Part shown: piece by piece, positions 31,820-43,755 of the stretch
How the letters are laid out: each line of letters begins with the position of its first letter
Position numbering within the stretch: position 1 is the first letter of the stretch
From: Branchipolynoe longqiensis
Taxonomy: Eukaryota > Annelida > Polychaeta > Phyllodocida > Polynoidae
DNA: 64,000 bases
Reading direction: 5' to 3'
Assembly: GCA_030323885.1 (NCBI GenBank)
Contig: CM059186.1
Coordinates: 150,634,407-150,698,406, forward strand
Notes under the pieces: generated by a model
What the model was told of the DNA's origin: nothing
Databases searched by the model: none
Seen by the model: only the letters and a program-made list of their open reading frames with translations
Translations under genes and position numbers: made by a program

Positions 31820-33420
31820 ACACCAACATGCATACACCCACACAGAGACTTCAAAGTCAAATATACCACACTCACATACCCTACACACTTACAAGTTACA
31901 TACACCACACATACATAGAGCACACTTCAACACACCCAAAACATTCACATTTAGCATACCATACACTCACATACACCACACACTCACATACCCACACACC
32001 AGACACTCACACACCCACACATTCACATACACCACACACTCAGATACTGCACACACTCACATACACCACACACTCACATACCCACATATTCACATCCCCA
32101 CACATTCACATACACCACACACTCACATACTACACACACTCACATACACCACACACTCACATACTGCACACACTCACATACCCACACATTCACATACACC
32201 ACACACTCACATACTGCCCACACTCACATACACCACACACTCACATACTGCACACACTCACATACACCACACACTCACATCCCACACCCTACCACACCTC
32301 ACATTCCACACTCACAACCACACACTCCACCACTCACACCACACACTCACATACACCACACACTCACATACCAACACATTCACATACACCACACACTCAC
32401 ATACCCACATATTCACATACGCCACACACTCACATACTGCACATATTCACATACCCCACACACTCACATACTGCACATATTCACATACACCACACACTCA
32501 CATACCCACACATTCACATACACCACACACTCACATACTGCCCACACTCACATACACCACACACTCACATACTGCACACGCACATACACCACACACTCAC
32601 ATACACCACACTCACATCCCACATTCACATAACCACACACTCACATACCCACATATTCACATACCCACACACCACATACTGCCACCCACACCTCCCACAC
32701 ATCACATACACCAAACTCACATACTGCACACACTCACATACACCACACACTCACATACACCACACACTCACATACCAACACATTCACATACACCACACAC
32801 TCACATACCCACATATTCACATACGCCACACACTCACATACTGCACATATTCACATACCCCACACACTCACATACTGCACATATTCACATACACCACACA
32901 CTCACATACCCACACATTCACATACACCACACACTCACATACTGCACACACTCACATACACCACACACTCACATACTGCACACACTCACATACACCACAC
33001 ACTCACATACACCACACACTCACATACGAACACATTCACATACACCACACACTCACATACCCACATATTCACATATGCCACACACTCACATACTGCACAT
33101 ATTCACATACCCCACACACTCACATACTGTACATATTCACATACACCACACACTCACATACCCACACATTCACATACACCACACACTCACATACTGCCCA
33201 CACTCACATACACCACACACTCACATACTGCACACACTCACATACACCACACACTCACATACACCACACACTCACATACGAACACATTCACATACCCCAC
33301 ACACTCACATACCCACACATTCACATACAGCATACATATATGCACCACACGTCAACATAGCCCACCCACTCACATGCACCACACACCGGCATGCACACAC
33401 CGGCAAACACAAACACGCAC
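31820..33420 (+). repeat. CACACTCACATAC minisatellite, 1.6 kb
   Basis: A 12-14 bp unit (CACACACTCACATACACC) is arranged in higher-order blocks: a segment of about 150-250 bp with CCCACATATTCACATACGCC is repeated at about 32400, 32810 and 33060. Two long His/Thr-rich frames (to 676 codons) run through it and are artefacts of a unit that lacks stops. Confidence 0.95.
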
Positions 33421-33509
33421 CAACACCAATACAAAACCCCCCACCCGTGTGTGGGTTTAGCAGGTTTTCGCCCGGCGCGTGTTGTTTTGGCCCCATGCTG
33501 CGGCGACTC

Positions 33510-33925
33510 GGCTGTCTGAACTGCTGTCAATGTAGCTGCATAGCTCTCAATGTGGCTGATCTACTGTCAATGCGACTGCTTTGCTGTCAGTGTTGCTTCC
33601 TGGGTGTCAGTACCATCAGCCTCCTGTCAGTGCAACGGCTCTGCTGTCAGCGTGACTGCTGTGCTGTCAGTGCGGCTGCCCTGCTGTACTGTCAGTGCCG
33701 CTGCCCTACTGTCAGTGTGACTGCTCTGCTATCAGTGCGGTTGCTGTACTGTCAGTGCGGCTGCCTTACTGTCAGTGTGACTGCTCTGCTGTCAGTGCGG
33801 CTGCTCTGTTGTACTGTCAGTGCCGCTGCCCTACTGTCAGTGTGATTGCCCTGCTGTCTGTGCGGCTGTTGTACTGTCAGTGCATCTGTTGTGCTGTCAA
33901 TGCGGCTGCTCTGCTGTCTGTCAGT
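33510..33925 (+). repeat. TGTCAGTGCGGCTGCTCTGC minisatellite
   Basis: About 20 copies of a 19-21 bp unit. The period is close to 21, which keeps a Cys/Leu/Ser frame open through it. Not a gene. Confidence 0.92.
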
Positions 33926-34275
33926 GCTGGAGTGCTTAACTGACTGGTTGGTGTTTACGGATGTCCGCCATGTGCGCTAGGGGAGGACGTGCGTGTCCTG
34001 ATTACATCATGCACGTCTACAAGAACATCCACCCCCCCACCCATCCACTCCGCTGCACCGTTCTAGTTCTACATGGACTAAAGCTGAGATTCCTTACACG
34101 CGGTATGCGATCTGCGAATGCGAATGCGAATGCGGCAAAAAATCGAAACGCCTTGAAGTCAATGGGCTGCAACCCTTACATACGGTATGCGAATGCGAAT
34201 GCGAATGCGAATGCGAATGCGACAACTCGATCGGTCCCTGTAGCGATCGGTCCGGCATGCGGCATGCGACACGGG

Positions 34276-34443
34276 GGTGCGAATAGATTAGCATCAGTCG
34301 CATTTGTCCATTGATATAAGGCTGGAGGAGGCGACTGATAATTACGGACAGCCGGGACAGGGTGGTGTGAATAGAAAAGCATCAGTCGCATTTGTCCATT
34401 GATATAAGGCTGGAGGAGGGGACTGATAATTACGGACAGCCGG
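34276..34443 (+). repeat. Direct duplication, two units of about 80 bp
   Basis: GCATCAGTCGCATTTGTCCA and TGATATAAGGCTGGAGGAGG through ATTACGGACAGCCGG occur twice with only a few differences. Confidence 0.9.
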
Positions 34444-34554
34444 TGCAAACATGTAGGTTTATGCGGCGGACCTGTTAGGAAGCAGTCTTCATATTTGGGA
34501 CGGTCCTAAAATCCCTCTAAGCAAGCTAAACTGAGCCATGTTTGGACCGTCCCA

Positions 34555-35010
34555 TTCTGTGTGTGTGTGTCTCTGTGTGTGTATCTGTGTCTCTGTGTGT
34601 GTGTCTCTGTGTCTGTGTGTGTCTGTGTGTGTCTCTGTGTTGTGTCTCTGTGTGTGTCTATGTGTGTGTATCTGTGTGTATGTGTGTCTGTGTGTGTCTC
34701 TGTGTGTGTCTGTGTGTGTGTGTGTCTCTGTGTTGTGTGTCTGTGTCTTTGTGTCTCTGTTGCTGTGTGTGTGTCTGTGTGTGTATCTCTTTGTCTCTGT
34801 GTGTGTTTCTGTGTGTGTGTGTCTCCGTGTCTGTGTGTGTCTGTGTGTGTGGTGGTGTGTCTGTGTGTGTGTCTGTGTGTATGTCTGTGTGTGTGTCTCT
34901 GTGTGTCTCTGTGTTGTGTCTCTGTGTGTGTCTCTGTGTGTGTATCTGTGTGTGTATCTGTGTCTGTGTGTGTCTGTGTGTGTATATGTGTCTGTGTGTG
35001 TCTCTTTGTC
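34555..35010. repeat. (TGTGTGTC)n microsatellite
   Basis: TG dinucleotides broken by TCTC/TATC at 8-10 bp intervals. Long Val/Cys/Ser and reverse His/Thr frames are spurious. Confidence 0.95.
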
Positions 35011-35429
35011 AGAGACACAGACACACAGACACACACGGACAGCCGGAACAGAAAGCAACAGAATACCAATGAATGTACACATGGGTGCACACTTTTATAT
35101 GCTGCTTACCGCATGCCGCACGCCGCATGCCGTGTGTAAGGAATCTTCCCATTCGCATACCGCATGCCGCATGCGCATGCCGCATGCCGCATACCGTGTG
35201 TAAGGAATCCTAGCTTTAGTTCATCATCCGTCAAAAAAACGCCAGCCACATCAGCCTTTTCCTCCCGAACGACCGGCAACCACCACTCAGATTCATTACA
35301 GTTATAGTTTGTCGCTGGGTATTGGAGCTGAATGTAAGCTTGTTCCATCTTGTTTATTTTTATCTTTTAGTTTGCTTGTTTGCTCATTCTCTAATGCCAT
35401 ATCTATACAGTATTACCTGTCTTCAAAGG

Positions 35430-35777
35430 ACTAGACTGGATAGGAATAGGATGGTTGAATTTGTAAGAGCGCTGACTGGTCTCCCATGCAGCAGGTTATG
35501 GCTGTCAACTCCGACCAATTACTTAGACAATTTTAACTTGTCACTACCTAGCCTGGCTCTCGTCATTAATAGGATATGGCAATTACCAGTTTGCTGAGTA
35601 CATGTATATATATGTGAATAATGTGACTGAGTGGGATATCGGGTCATGGTTTCGGCAGCCTGATCTCTCAGTGGGGCAGCAATATAAACTCACCATGAAT
35701 GCGCACTATCACAAGTTGGTTCACATCCTGATATGACCTTTGATGATGCTAGGACGTATAACCCCGACAAACAAGCA
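35430..35777 (+). mobile_element. tRNA-derived SINE (family 1, variant head), diverged
   Basis: Head TAGGATGGTTGAATTTGTAA GAGCGCTGAC, damaged B box, then the body with a TATATATGTG insertion near 35607. Tail ACAAACAAGCAAAG. Confidence 0.8.
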
Positions 35778-35885
35778 AAGGCCAACTCTGCAGGCTGGAT
35801 GGGGGTGGGGTCAAACATTATCATCACAGTGTTAGGATTGTGAAAAGCATCGCTATTTATGTAAGGTCGCTTTAATGAGGTAACT

Positions 35886-36174
35886 TTGTTTGTTTGTTGT
35901 TGCTTTACATCCTAGCAACATCTAAGGTCATATCAGGATGGGTAGGCCTACCGACTTGTGACAGTGCGCACTCATGGCAACTATATACTGCTTCCCCATT
36001 GGGAGACCAGGCCACCGACACCATGACCCCATTACCTATTAATGCCGAGCACCAGGCTACATAGTGACACGTATCAATTTTATAAGTCATTGGTTTGACT
36101 CGGCTGTGATTCGAACTCCCGACCTTTCGCACGCGAAGCCTGCGCTCCACCGACTTGGCCACCGCGTCCGGTCC
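35886..36174 (-). mobile_element. tRNA-derived SINE (family 1, variant head), minus strand
   Basis: TGTTTGTTTGTTGTTGCTTT tail complement to the head complement GGCCACCGCGTCCGG. The central CTGAGCCAACC segment is deleted. It lies only about 120 bp upstream of the FHA exon at 36296. Confidence 0.85.
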
Positions 36175-36265
36175 AATGAGGTAGCAGTTCTCGAGCTGAG
36201 TGGCGCGAGTGTCTGCTGCGCTCGCCGTACTCTGACACTTCGAGGCTATGTACAGTGGACACTAG

Positions 36266-36406
<141 letters not shown>

Positions 36407-36599
36407 TAGGGGAGGGGGAGGGGGTGAAGGAGATGGTGCGGCACGAAGTCCAGGTACTTACAAGGCTTGTCGCAGATAAGGTCACACACTCGGTATGAGT
36501 GTTTTGGTAGTCAGTCTGTCGGACACACATGCTCAATGTCTACATTTAACATTATATCAGACTTTAAATGATGTCACACCAGCAACTATCTACATACAC

Positions 36600-37790
36600 T
36601 GCCACCACGCTTATACACTGCCACCCACCACCTTATGTCACCACAAACACTATCCGCCTTTGACCAACCATCCACATCAACACCAGAGCATCACCCACAA
36701 ACACCACACCCACCCGCACCACCCTCAACCATATCCACCCACCAACACTACCACAACCACCACCTACCACCACCATCACCACATCTACCACCACAAACAC
36801 AATCCACAAACACCATACCCACCCGCACCACCCACAACCATATCCACCCACCAACACTACCACAACCACCACCTACCACCACCATCACCACATCTACCAC
36901 CACAAACACAATCCACAAACACCATACCCACCAGCACCACCCACAACCCACAACCCACAACCCACCACCCACCATCATCACCCACCATCCACAAGCCATT
37001 ACCCACCAGCACCACCCACTACCCACCACTCACAACCCACCACCCACCATCATCACACACCATCCACAAGCCATTACCCACCAGCACCACCCACAACCCA
37101 CAACCGACAACCCACCACTCACAACCCACCACCCTCCATCATCACCCACCATCCACAAGCCATTACCCACCAGCACCACCCACAACCGACAACCCACCAC
37201 CCACCACTCACAACCCACCATCCACCATCATCACCCACCATCCACAAGCCATTATCCACCAGCACCACCCACCACCCACAACCCACCACTCACAACCCAC
37301 CACCCACCATCATCACCCACCACCCATCATCCACAAGCCATTACCCACCAGCACCACCCACAACCGACAACCCACCACCCACCATCATCACCCACCATCC
37401 ACAAGCCATTACCCACCAGCACTACCCACAACCGACAACCCACCACCCACCATCATCACCCGCTATCCACAAGCCATTACCCACCAGCACCACCCACAAC
37501 CGACAACCCACCACCCATCAAAACCATCCACCCACTCCCCACCATCACCACCCACTACCCACCATCACCACCACACACCATCGACAAACCATCACCCACC
37601 TCCCACAACCCACCACCCACCACCCACCACCCACCACCCACCACCACCACCCAACCCTCCCACCACCCACCACCAACCCCACCCACCAGCACAACCACCA
37701 CCACCCACCACCCACCCATCACCCATCACCCACCACCCACCACCCACCACCCACCACCCACCACCCACCACCCACCACCCACCACCCAGT
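36600..37790 (+). repeat. CCCACCACC minisatellite
   Basis: Units of CACCCACCA, with longer nested periods (for example 'CATCACCCACCATCCACAAG' recurring at about 36975, 37058, 37138, 37220, 37330 and 37390). Pro/His/Thr frames of about 400 codons are artefacts. It lies in the intron after the 36296 exon; a smaller (CCCCACAAC)n sits at 37921-37980. Confidence 0.93.
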
Positions 37791-38028
37791 ATCTGTGCCA
37801 GCCGGCTACACAATACGTGAACATTTAGGTCGTGGAGAACTAATTCTCTTTCCTACTGTAACAGAGGCAGGGCGGACGTTTTGTGACCACCTATGGTTTT
37901 ATAAAGACGGGCTTTGTGAACCCCACCCACCCCCACCCCACCCCCACAACCACCCCCACAACCACCCCCACAACCACCACATCCCACCACGACCAGGCGC
38001 GGAGCCCGCCGTTGTTGTTGGCCGAAAC

Positions 38029-38620
38029 TTAAAGCTGCATAATCCGATGAAAGTATATCAATTTAAAAAACAGAACACTTATCTAGATTTTGTCCGACAC
38101 ATCCAACTTTGACGCTGGTGCACTCATTAAGCGTGTGTTTGTTTGTTTGTTTGTTTGTTTGTTTGTTTAACGCCCCCCACCCGCAGAACAAAAAGTAAAC
38201 ATCGGCTATTGGGTTTCATACTCATTAAACATCTGCTGCTGACTAGAAAGGACTACTAAGTAAATTTGTTTAAACCTGTTACTGTTGCAGTCTATGATGT
38301 GTCAGAGTTTGGACATGCACACCAACATTAATTTGGCATGTGTTCATTTTAAAATACTATATAAACCATGGAGTTCTTTTTGTGTAAATACCTATATACC
38401 TGTAACACTTAGGGTTGGAAGGCCAGTACTACGGCACTGACAAAAGATATATATGAATAACAATTTATTTACAAAAATATCTATATATATATATTATATA
38501 CATATGTATATCTAAAGTTATCCATTTATTAAAAAAAAGTCACTTATGGGGTAGATTTTCATTAAATTAACCTAATAATAAAAAAGCCAGACTCAAAACC
38601 ATCGGACTATGCAACTTTAA
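38029..38620 (+). mobile_element. TTAA MITE copy 5 with two insertions
   Basis: TTAA|AGCTGCATAATCCGATG at 38029 and ATCGGACTATGCAACT|TTAA at 38620. The interior is enlarged by (GTTT)n plus about 60 bp at 38132-38215, and by a copy of the GGAAGGCCAGTACTACGGCA short repeat at 38395-38475. Confidence 0.85.
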
Positions 38621-39180
38621 ATACGAAATTGTTGTTATTCTGTCGGGGCCTGCCGCTTGGGGTGGGGGGCCCTGTGATTTATGAGCCGGGTATTACAATT
38701 ATTTGTTGGCAGTGTGACAGTATATGGTTCATTGTGTGATATATCAAGGAGGTAGATGGGTATATTCACGTGTGTGTGTTGATGTTTGTGTAAGGGGTGG
38801 TTGTGCGTGTATAGGACAGGGTGCTATTGACACAGAACTCAAACATGTTTAATTAGTACCGTTCTGCTCGGCTGAATGGCACTAGTGCCATATGAAATCA
38901 CTGGAATATAGTTCTATGGGTAATAAATAGCAAGGTGCGTTTGTAGATGTGGAATAAACAGTGAAGAACATGACTATACATGCTGTAGGCATCATAGTAG
39001 TCCTTATGGGTGGGAGCAGTGCTTTTAAATGGTATCAGCCTTCGGCTTCAACGCATTTGGATTCAGACAGGCCTACACATATGGAAAAATATCTTTCGAT
39101 TATTCTACATAATTATGCGTACTCATATTTAAAATTGTCGCCTTCAATTATATTATTATTAAGCATGCTTTTGATTAAAT
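38621..39180. other. No gene seen; partner of the 30195-30285 repeat at 38868-38950
   Basis: Contains GGCACTAGTGCCATATGAAA and CTGGAATATAGTTCTATGG, matching the earlier repeat in reverse. Nothing else recognised. Confidence 0.4.
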
Positions 39181-39194
39181 TATATACCCTTACA

Positions 39195-39518
39195 CAACCA
39201 GACGGGATGGTCGATGAGCGTCTGGCTCCCGTATTGGTAGATCGTGGGTTCGAACCCTGGTCGAGTCAAACTAATGATTTACAAATTGATACTTGTCACT
39301 TCCTAGCCTCGCCCTCGGCATTATTAGGATAAGACAAGGACTGGTTGGCTCAGTGTCAGGATAATGTGACTGAGTGGGATATCAGGTCATGGTGCAGGCA
39401 GCCTGGTCTTCCAGTGGGGCAGCACTATAAAGTCGCCATGAGTGCGCACTGTCACAAGTCGGTACCCGTCCTGATATGACCTTAGATGTTTCTAGGATGT
39501 AAAACAACAAACAAACAA
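39195..39518 (+). mobile_element. tRNA-derived SINE (family 1) with target duplication
   Basis: Head CCAGACGGGATGGTCGATGA, B box GGGTTCGAACCC, full body, tail CAACAAACAAACA. Direct repeats ATATACCCTTACA at 39182-39194 and 39519-39531. The duplicated target lies at the edge of the next tandem array. Confidence 0.95.
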
Positions 39519-39534
39519 ATATACCCTTACATAT

Positions 39535-40690
39535 ATATGCATAATTGTGTTCTTCGGTTATATTATGCAAGCTTATGAGTATGCAAAATGGTGTCTTTTG
39601 ATTAGATTCTGCATGCCTACACATAGGTAAATTTTTCTTTTGATTATAGTATGTATCCCTGCACATATGTAAAATCGCATGTTTAGCTTATATCATGCAT
39701 GCGTACGCAAATGTAAAATTGTATCTCTTGATTATATTATGTATCCCAAGTGTATGTAAAACTATCTTTCGATTATATTATGTATCCCTACACATATGTA
39801 AAATTGCGTCTTTCAACTATATTGTGCATCCCTGAGCGTCTTTTGATTTTATTTGTCCCAATGCATATGTAAAATCGTGTCTTTCCATTATATGACGCAA
39901 CCCCATGTGTATGTAAAATTGCACCTTTCAATTATATCATGCGTCCTTACGCATATATGTAAAATCGTGTCAGTCAATTATATCACGCATCCCTACACAT
40001 ATGTAAAATTGTGTCTTTCAATTATATCACACATTCCTATGCATGTGTAAAATTGCATCCTTCAATTATATCACGCATCCCTATGTGTATGTAAAATCGT
40101 GTCTTTCAATTATATCACGTGTCCTTATGCATGTGTAAAATTGTGTCCTTCAATTATATTACACATCCCTATGTGTATGTAAAATTGTGACTTTCAATTA
40201 TATCACGAATCCCTATGTGTATGTAAAATCATGTCTTTCAATTATATCCTGTGTCCTTATGCATGTGTAAAATTGTGTCCTTCAATTATATTACACATCC
40301 CATGTGTATGTAAAATGTGACTTCAATTATATCCGTTTTGTTTTGTTTTTTTGTGTTTTGGTGTTTGTGTTTTGTGACTTTCAATTATATCACGAATCCC
40401 TATGTGTATGTAAAATCATGTCTTTCAATTATATCCTGTGTCCTTATGCATGTGTAAAATTGTGTCCTTCAATTATATTACACATCCCTATGTGTATGTA
40501 AAATCGTGACTTTCAATTATATCACGCATCCCTAGGCATATAATTAAATTGCATCCTTCAATTTATCACGCATCCCTACATGTATGAAAAATCACATCTT
40601 TTAATTATATCATGCATCTTTTAATTATATCATATGGAAAAATCGTCCGTCAATTATATCATGCATCCCTATGCATACATAAAATGATGT
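39535..40690 (+). repeat. 44-46 bp AT-rich minisatellite upstream of an FHA exon
   Basis: About 25 degenerate units of 'ATGTAAAATTGTGTCTTTCAATTATATCACGCATCCCTATG'-type sequence (positions 39715-40060 show the regular form). A GT-rich interruption at 40335-40375 breaks it, after which a block of about 100 bp (CACGAATCCCTATGTGTATG...) is repeated. The array ends about 45 bp before the 40737 exon. Confidence 0.92.
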
Positions 40691-40736
40691 CCTTTGGTTA
40701 CACTATTCATTGCACTGGGCGCCCCATCTGTTGCAG

Positions 40737-40815
40737 ACGTACGTCAATGACGAGCGTCTCGCTGAGCAGGAGTACGTCACACTGGAGGACATGGACACCA
40801 TCAGGTTCGGCTACG
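40737..40815 (+). CDS. CEP170: FHA-domain exon ending at a U12-type donor, CEP170 family
   Basis: A 79-base exon after the acceptor CATCTGTTGCAG. It enters in phase 0 and supplies the next FHA strands, with 'TYVNDERL', 'EQEYVTLEDMD' and 'TIRFGY', closely following the CEP170/CEP170B order. It ends after the first base of a codon at G40815. The following nine bases, ATATCCTTT (40816-40824), match the U12-type AT-AC donor. The available GT donors downstream (in CTTTTTGTTGG and CTGCTGTAAAC) give the wrong phase or a stop with every acceptor near the next exon. Confidence 0.9.
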
Positions 40816-40824
40816 ATATCCTTT
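40816..40824 (+). promoter_or_regulatory. U12-type AT-AC 5' splice site
   Basis: ATATCCTTT directly after G40815. This is the full minor-spliceosome donor consensus of the AT-AC class, which would pair with U11 and U6atac. Confidence 0.88.
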
Positions 40825-40873
40825 TTGTTGGAACTGACCTGCTGTAAACAGGCACCAAGCACCACCTGGTACT

Positions 40874-41202
40874 TACCGGACGCAGTGGCCAATTCGGTAG
40901 AGCGCAGGCTTTCCCCGTGGAAAGCCGGGAGTTTGAATCCCAGCCGAGTCAGACCAATGACTTATCAAATTGATAGTTGTTACTACCCAGCCTGGCGCTC
41001 AACATCAATAGGATAGGACAAGAACTGGTTAGCACAGTATCAGGGATAATGTGACTGTGTGTGGGATATCGGGTTATAGTGCCAGTGGCCTGATCCCGCA
41101 GTGGGGCAGCACTATAAAGTCGCCATGAGTGCGTATTGTCACAAGTCGGTACCCGTCCTGATATGACCTTAGATGTTGTAGGAGGTAAAACAACAACAAC
41201 AA
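40874..41202 (+). mobile_element. tRNA-derived SINE (family 1, variant head), plus strand
   Basis: Head CCGGACGCAGTGGCCAATTC and GGTAGAGCGCAGGC, B box GAGTTTGAATCCC, body complete, tail AAAACAACAACAAC. It sits about 60 bp inside the U12-type intron. Confidence 0.92.
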
Positions 41203-41454
41203 TCACGAGGTACTGAGGGGTGAAAATGCGAGTTGTTATTTTTTAGGCACCTCCTGTGCAGTTAGTTTTAAAGGGGAGTCGACTTTGATGCATACTATGA
41301 TGAAGCGTTGTGTTTGATTTGTTGCGGGGAGGAACTTCTTTCCTGCCACCGGATTCTCGCCCTCTGGCCGTCACCACGGCATCGATCGGGGCGCCACCTA
41401 TCGCCTCCTACCGGTACCCGCCACACCGCAACTCCCTACACCAGCACTCCCACA

Positions 41455-41580
41455 TTGAAGCTGCACAGTCCGATGAAAGCATTACATTTTCAAAATCAAA
41501 ACTGACCCATATTTGATCCTAGATATCCAACTTAGATACTGGTGCACTTATTCTGCATACGTCGCTTCATAGAAAGGGAC
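41455..41580 (+). mobile_element. TTAA MITE copy 6, left end only
   Basis: TTGAAGCTGCACAGTCCGAT through ATACTGGTGCACTTATTCTG, then it breaks into the adjacent tandem array. Confidence 0.8.
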
Positions 41581-41599
41581 ACTTTTAATATCCAATACA

Positions 41600-41765
41600 A
41601 ATGTACATAACTAGCTATCTGTGTAGGAAATGCACACCATTGATAAATATGGCGACTTATATATATAAATTTATATATAGAGGAGAGACGAGAGAAGAAG
41701 AGAGAGAGAGAGAATTCAGAGAGAAGGAAGAGGGAGGAAATGCACACACATGATAATATGGCGAC

Positions 41766-41802
<37 letters not shown>

Positions 41803-41878
41803 CGAGAGAGAGGGGAAGAGGGAGGAAATGCACACCATTGATAAATATGGCGACTATATATATATATTTAATTATGTA

Positions 41879-41916
<38 letters not shown>

Positions 41917-41958
41917 GGGAAGAGGGAGGAAATGCACACCATTGATAAATATGGCGAC

Positions 41959-42020
<62 letters not shown>

Positions 42021-42310
42021 AAGAGGGAGGAAATGCACACCATTGATAAATATGGCGGCTTTATGCAATGCAATGCAATTATACGTAACTAGCTATATAT
42101 ATAGGAAATGCACACCATTTACAAATATGGTAACTTTCTTCGATACAAATATACGTAGCTAGTTATATATATAGGAAATGCACACCATTCATAAATATGG
42201 TGACTTTATTCGATACAAATATACATAACTAACTGTCTGTGTAGGAAATGCATATCATTTATAAACATGGTGACTTTATTCAATAGAAATATACGTAATT
42301 AGCTATCTGT
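41600..42310 (+). repeat. Tandem array of GGAAATGCACACCATTGATA units with TA/GA tracts
   Basis: Eight units centred on 'GGAAATGCACACCATTGATA' at about 41626, 41737, 41825, 41928, 42030, 42101, 42173 and 42243. The first five are separated by (TA)n and (GA)n runs and the last three by 'TACGTAACTAGCTAT'. The Ile/Tyr and Glu/Arg frames are spurious. Confidence 0.9.
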
Positions 42311-42555
42311 TAGCAAACTGCTAGGGGTTTTCGATACGGTCGATGCGTGGAAATAAGTGTTATTGCAGCTATAGTATCAAGGGACACGGTTGGCTGTGTT
42401 ATCTCCCTGTGGTAGATGGGACTGCTGCTGACTGAATTATTGGGTTACTCTGCAGATTACCACTGAGCAGACACGGAGCTAAGAAGAGACACTCATCTAT
42501 GAACCTCCATTGTGGGCATGAAGCAAAGAACAGACACTCCTCCACTCAGAAGTGA

Positions 42556-43041
42556 CACTACGGGTGTATTCGATTAACCAACTGGGGTTACCCGAGTCAC
42601 TTTTTGGCGCATGCGCGCATCCTGCAGACTCGGGTTGAATAAACGAACACGCTTCTCCACGCTTGGGGTGGAAAAAATGGTGGCTTAATCCAAAACTTGT
42701 GTTGTAATAACCGATATAACTACAGCAAAATAGGATTTAAAGTATTTTATGATAGTATAGTTTAGTTATATTTCCATTTCCTTAATCTGGGTTTTTAACA
42801 ACAACAAAAAAGGATAAAAACAACATGTAGGACTTGTACTGGTAGCTGTTATCCTACAGGTACCAGCACAAATGTGACGTCATCATTCCTAGACACCCCC
42901 CAGCCAAGACGTGGGTTACTGGGGTCGGGTCTTTTTGCACACAGCACGTGTATTTGTCGACTCCACTCGTGGTGTCCGATTTGAAATTCTAGCAACTCGG
43001 GTGACCCGAGTCGCCCGGGTCATGTTAATCGAATACGGCCC
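42556..43041 (+). mobile_element. GATTAAC-type MITE, copy A
   Basis: Left end GGGTGTATTCGATTAACCAA, right end CATGTTAATCGAATACGGCC. Inner TIR continuations use CCCGAGT(C)AC. It is the mirror of copy B. Confidence 0.88.
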
Positions 43042-43065
43042 ACCTTCTACAAACTGCCTCTCAGG

Positions 43066-43490
43066 CCGTAATCGATTAACATGACCCGGGCGACTCAGGT
43101 CATCCGAGTCGTCAGAATTTCAAATAGAACACCACGAGTGGAGTCGACAAATACACGTGCCGTCTTGGCTGGGGTTTGCGAGGAGCGATGACGTCACATT
43201 TGTGCTGGTACCTGTAGGATAACCGCTACCAGTACAACTCCTACATGTTGTTTTAATGATTTTTTTTTAATAACCCAGATTGTCAGCTTCTACAATCATA
43301 AAATACTTTAAATCCTATTTTGCTGTACATATATCGGTTATTGGAAAAAAACTATTAAGCTTTAGATTAAGCCACATTTTTTCCACCCCGAGCATGGAGA
43401 AGCGTATTCGATTATTCGACCCGAGTGTAGGATGTGCGCATGCGCCAAAAAGTGGCTCGGGTGACCCGAGTTGATTAATCGATTACACCC
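43066..43490 (-). mobile_element. GATTAAC-type MITE, copy B, inverted relative to copy A
   Basis: Begins GGCCGTAATCGATTAACATG and ends GTTGATTAATCGATTACACC C, the reverse complement of copy A along its length (for example GAGTGGAGTCGACAAATACA against TGTATTTGTCGACTCCACTC). Confidence 0.88.
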
Positions 43491-43755
43491 TCAGTGGGCG
43501 TGCAGCTAAGAACAAGCACTTCTACAATTGGAAGTAATACCACCCTCTGTAAATTGTCACTGAGCCAGCATGGAATTAAGAAGGGACATCACTGCACGAG
43601 AAAATGACACTGCCCTGTGCGAACTGCTACTGAACAAACATGCAGTTAAGAAAATGCATTTCTCCACTAAAAAGTTACACGGCCCTCTTCTAGCTGCCAC
43701 TCGGCAGGCATGTAGCAAAGAACAGGCACTCCCCCACTCAGAGAAATTACACCGC

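Larger units (their letters stand above)
34077..35220. mobile_element. TIR-bounded element containing a microsatellite
   Basis: The left end ACTAAAGCTGAGATTCCTTA (CACGCGGTATGCG) is mirrored at 35187-35220 (CATACCGTGTGTAAGGAATC CTAGCTTTAGT). Inside are GCGAAT hexamer arrays (34120-34230), a direct duplication of about 85 bp (34276-34362 and 34367-34443), the TGTGTC microsatellite, and a GCATGC palindrome-rich right arm (35105-35190). Confidence 0.7.
42455..43755 (+). repeat. About 85-bp minisatellite interrupted by two MITEs
   Basis: Units with 'GCATGYAGCTAAGAACAGRC ACT' and 'CTGCCACTGAGCAG' occur at 42455-42555, as a 24-base remnant between the MITEs (43042-43065), and at 43491-43755. Both MITEs therefore inserted into the same pre-existing array. 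Confidence 0.8.

Noticed and set aside
31815..33845. Long His/Thr-rich ORFs (510 and 676 codons)
   Set aside because: Both frames, and the reverse strand, are translations of a CACACTCACATAC array that lacks stops. No start context, splice sites or domains.
34489..35203. Cys/Val-rich and His/Thr-rich ORFs of about 175-220 codons on both strands
   Set aside because: TGTGTC microsatellite read in several frames.
36495..37828. Pro/His/Thr-rich ORFs of about 400-440 codons
   Set aside because: Entirely within a CCCACCACC minisatellite; overlapping frames are equally open.
40825..40856. GT donors (CTTTTT|GTTGGA, CTGCT|GTAAAC) for the exon starting at 40737
   Set aside because: With the available AG acceptors near 44774-44826 they give stops or insert unrelated residues. 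The AT-AC pair gives the correct phase and completes the FHA motif.
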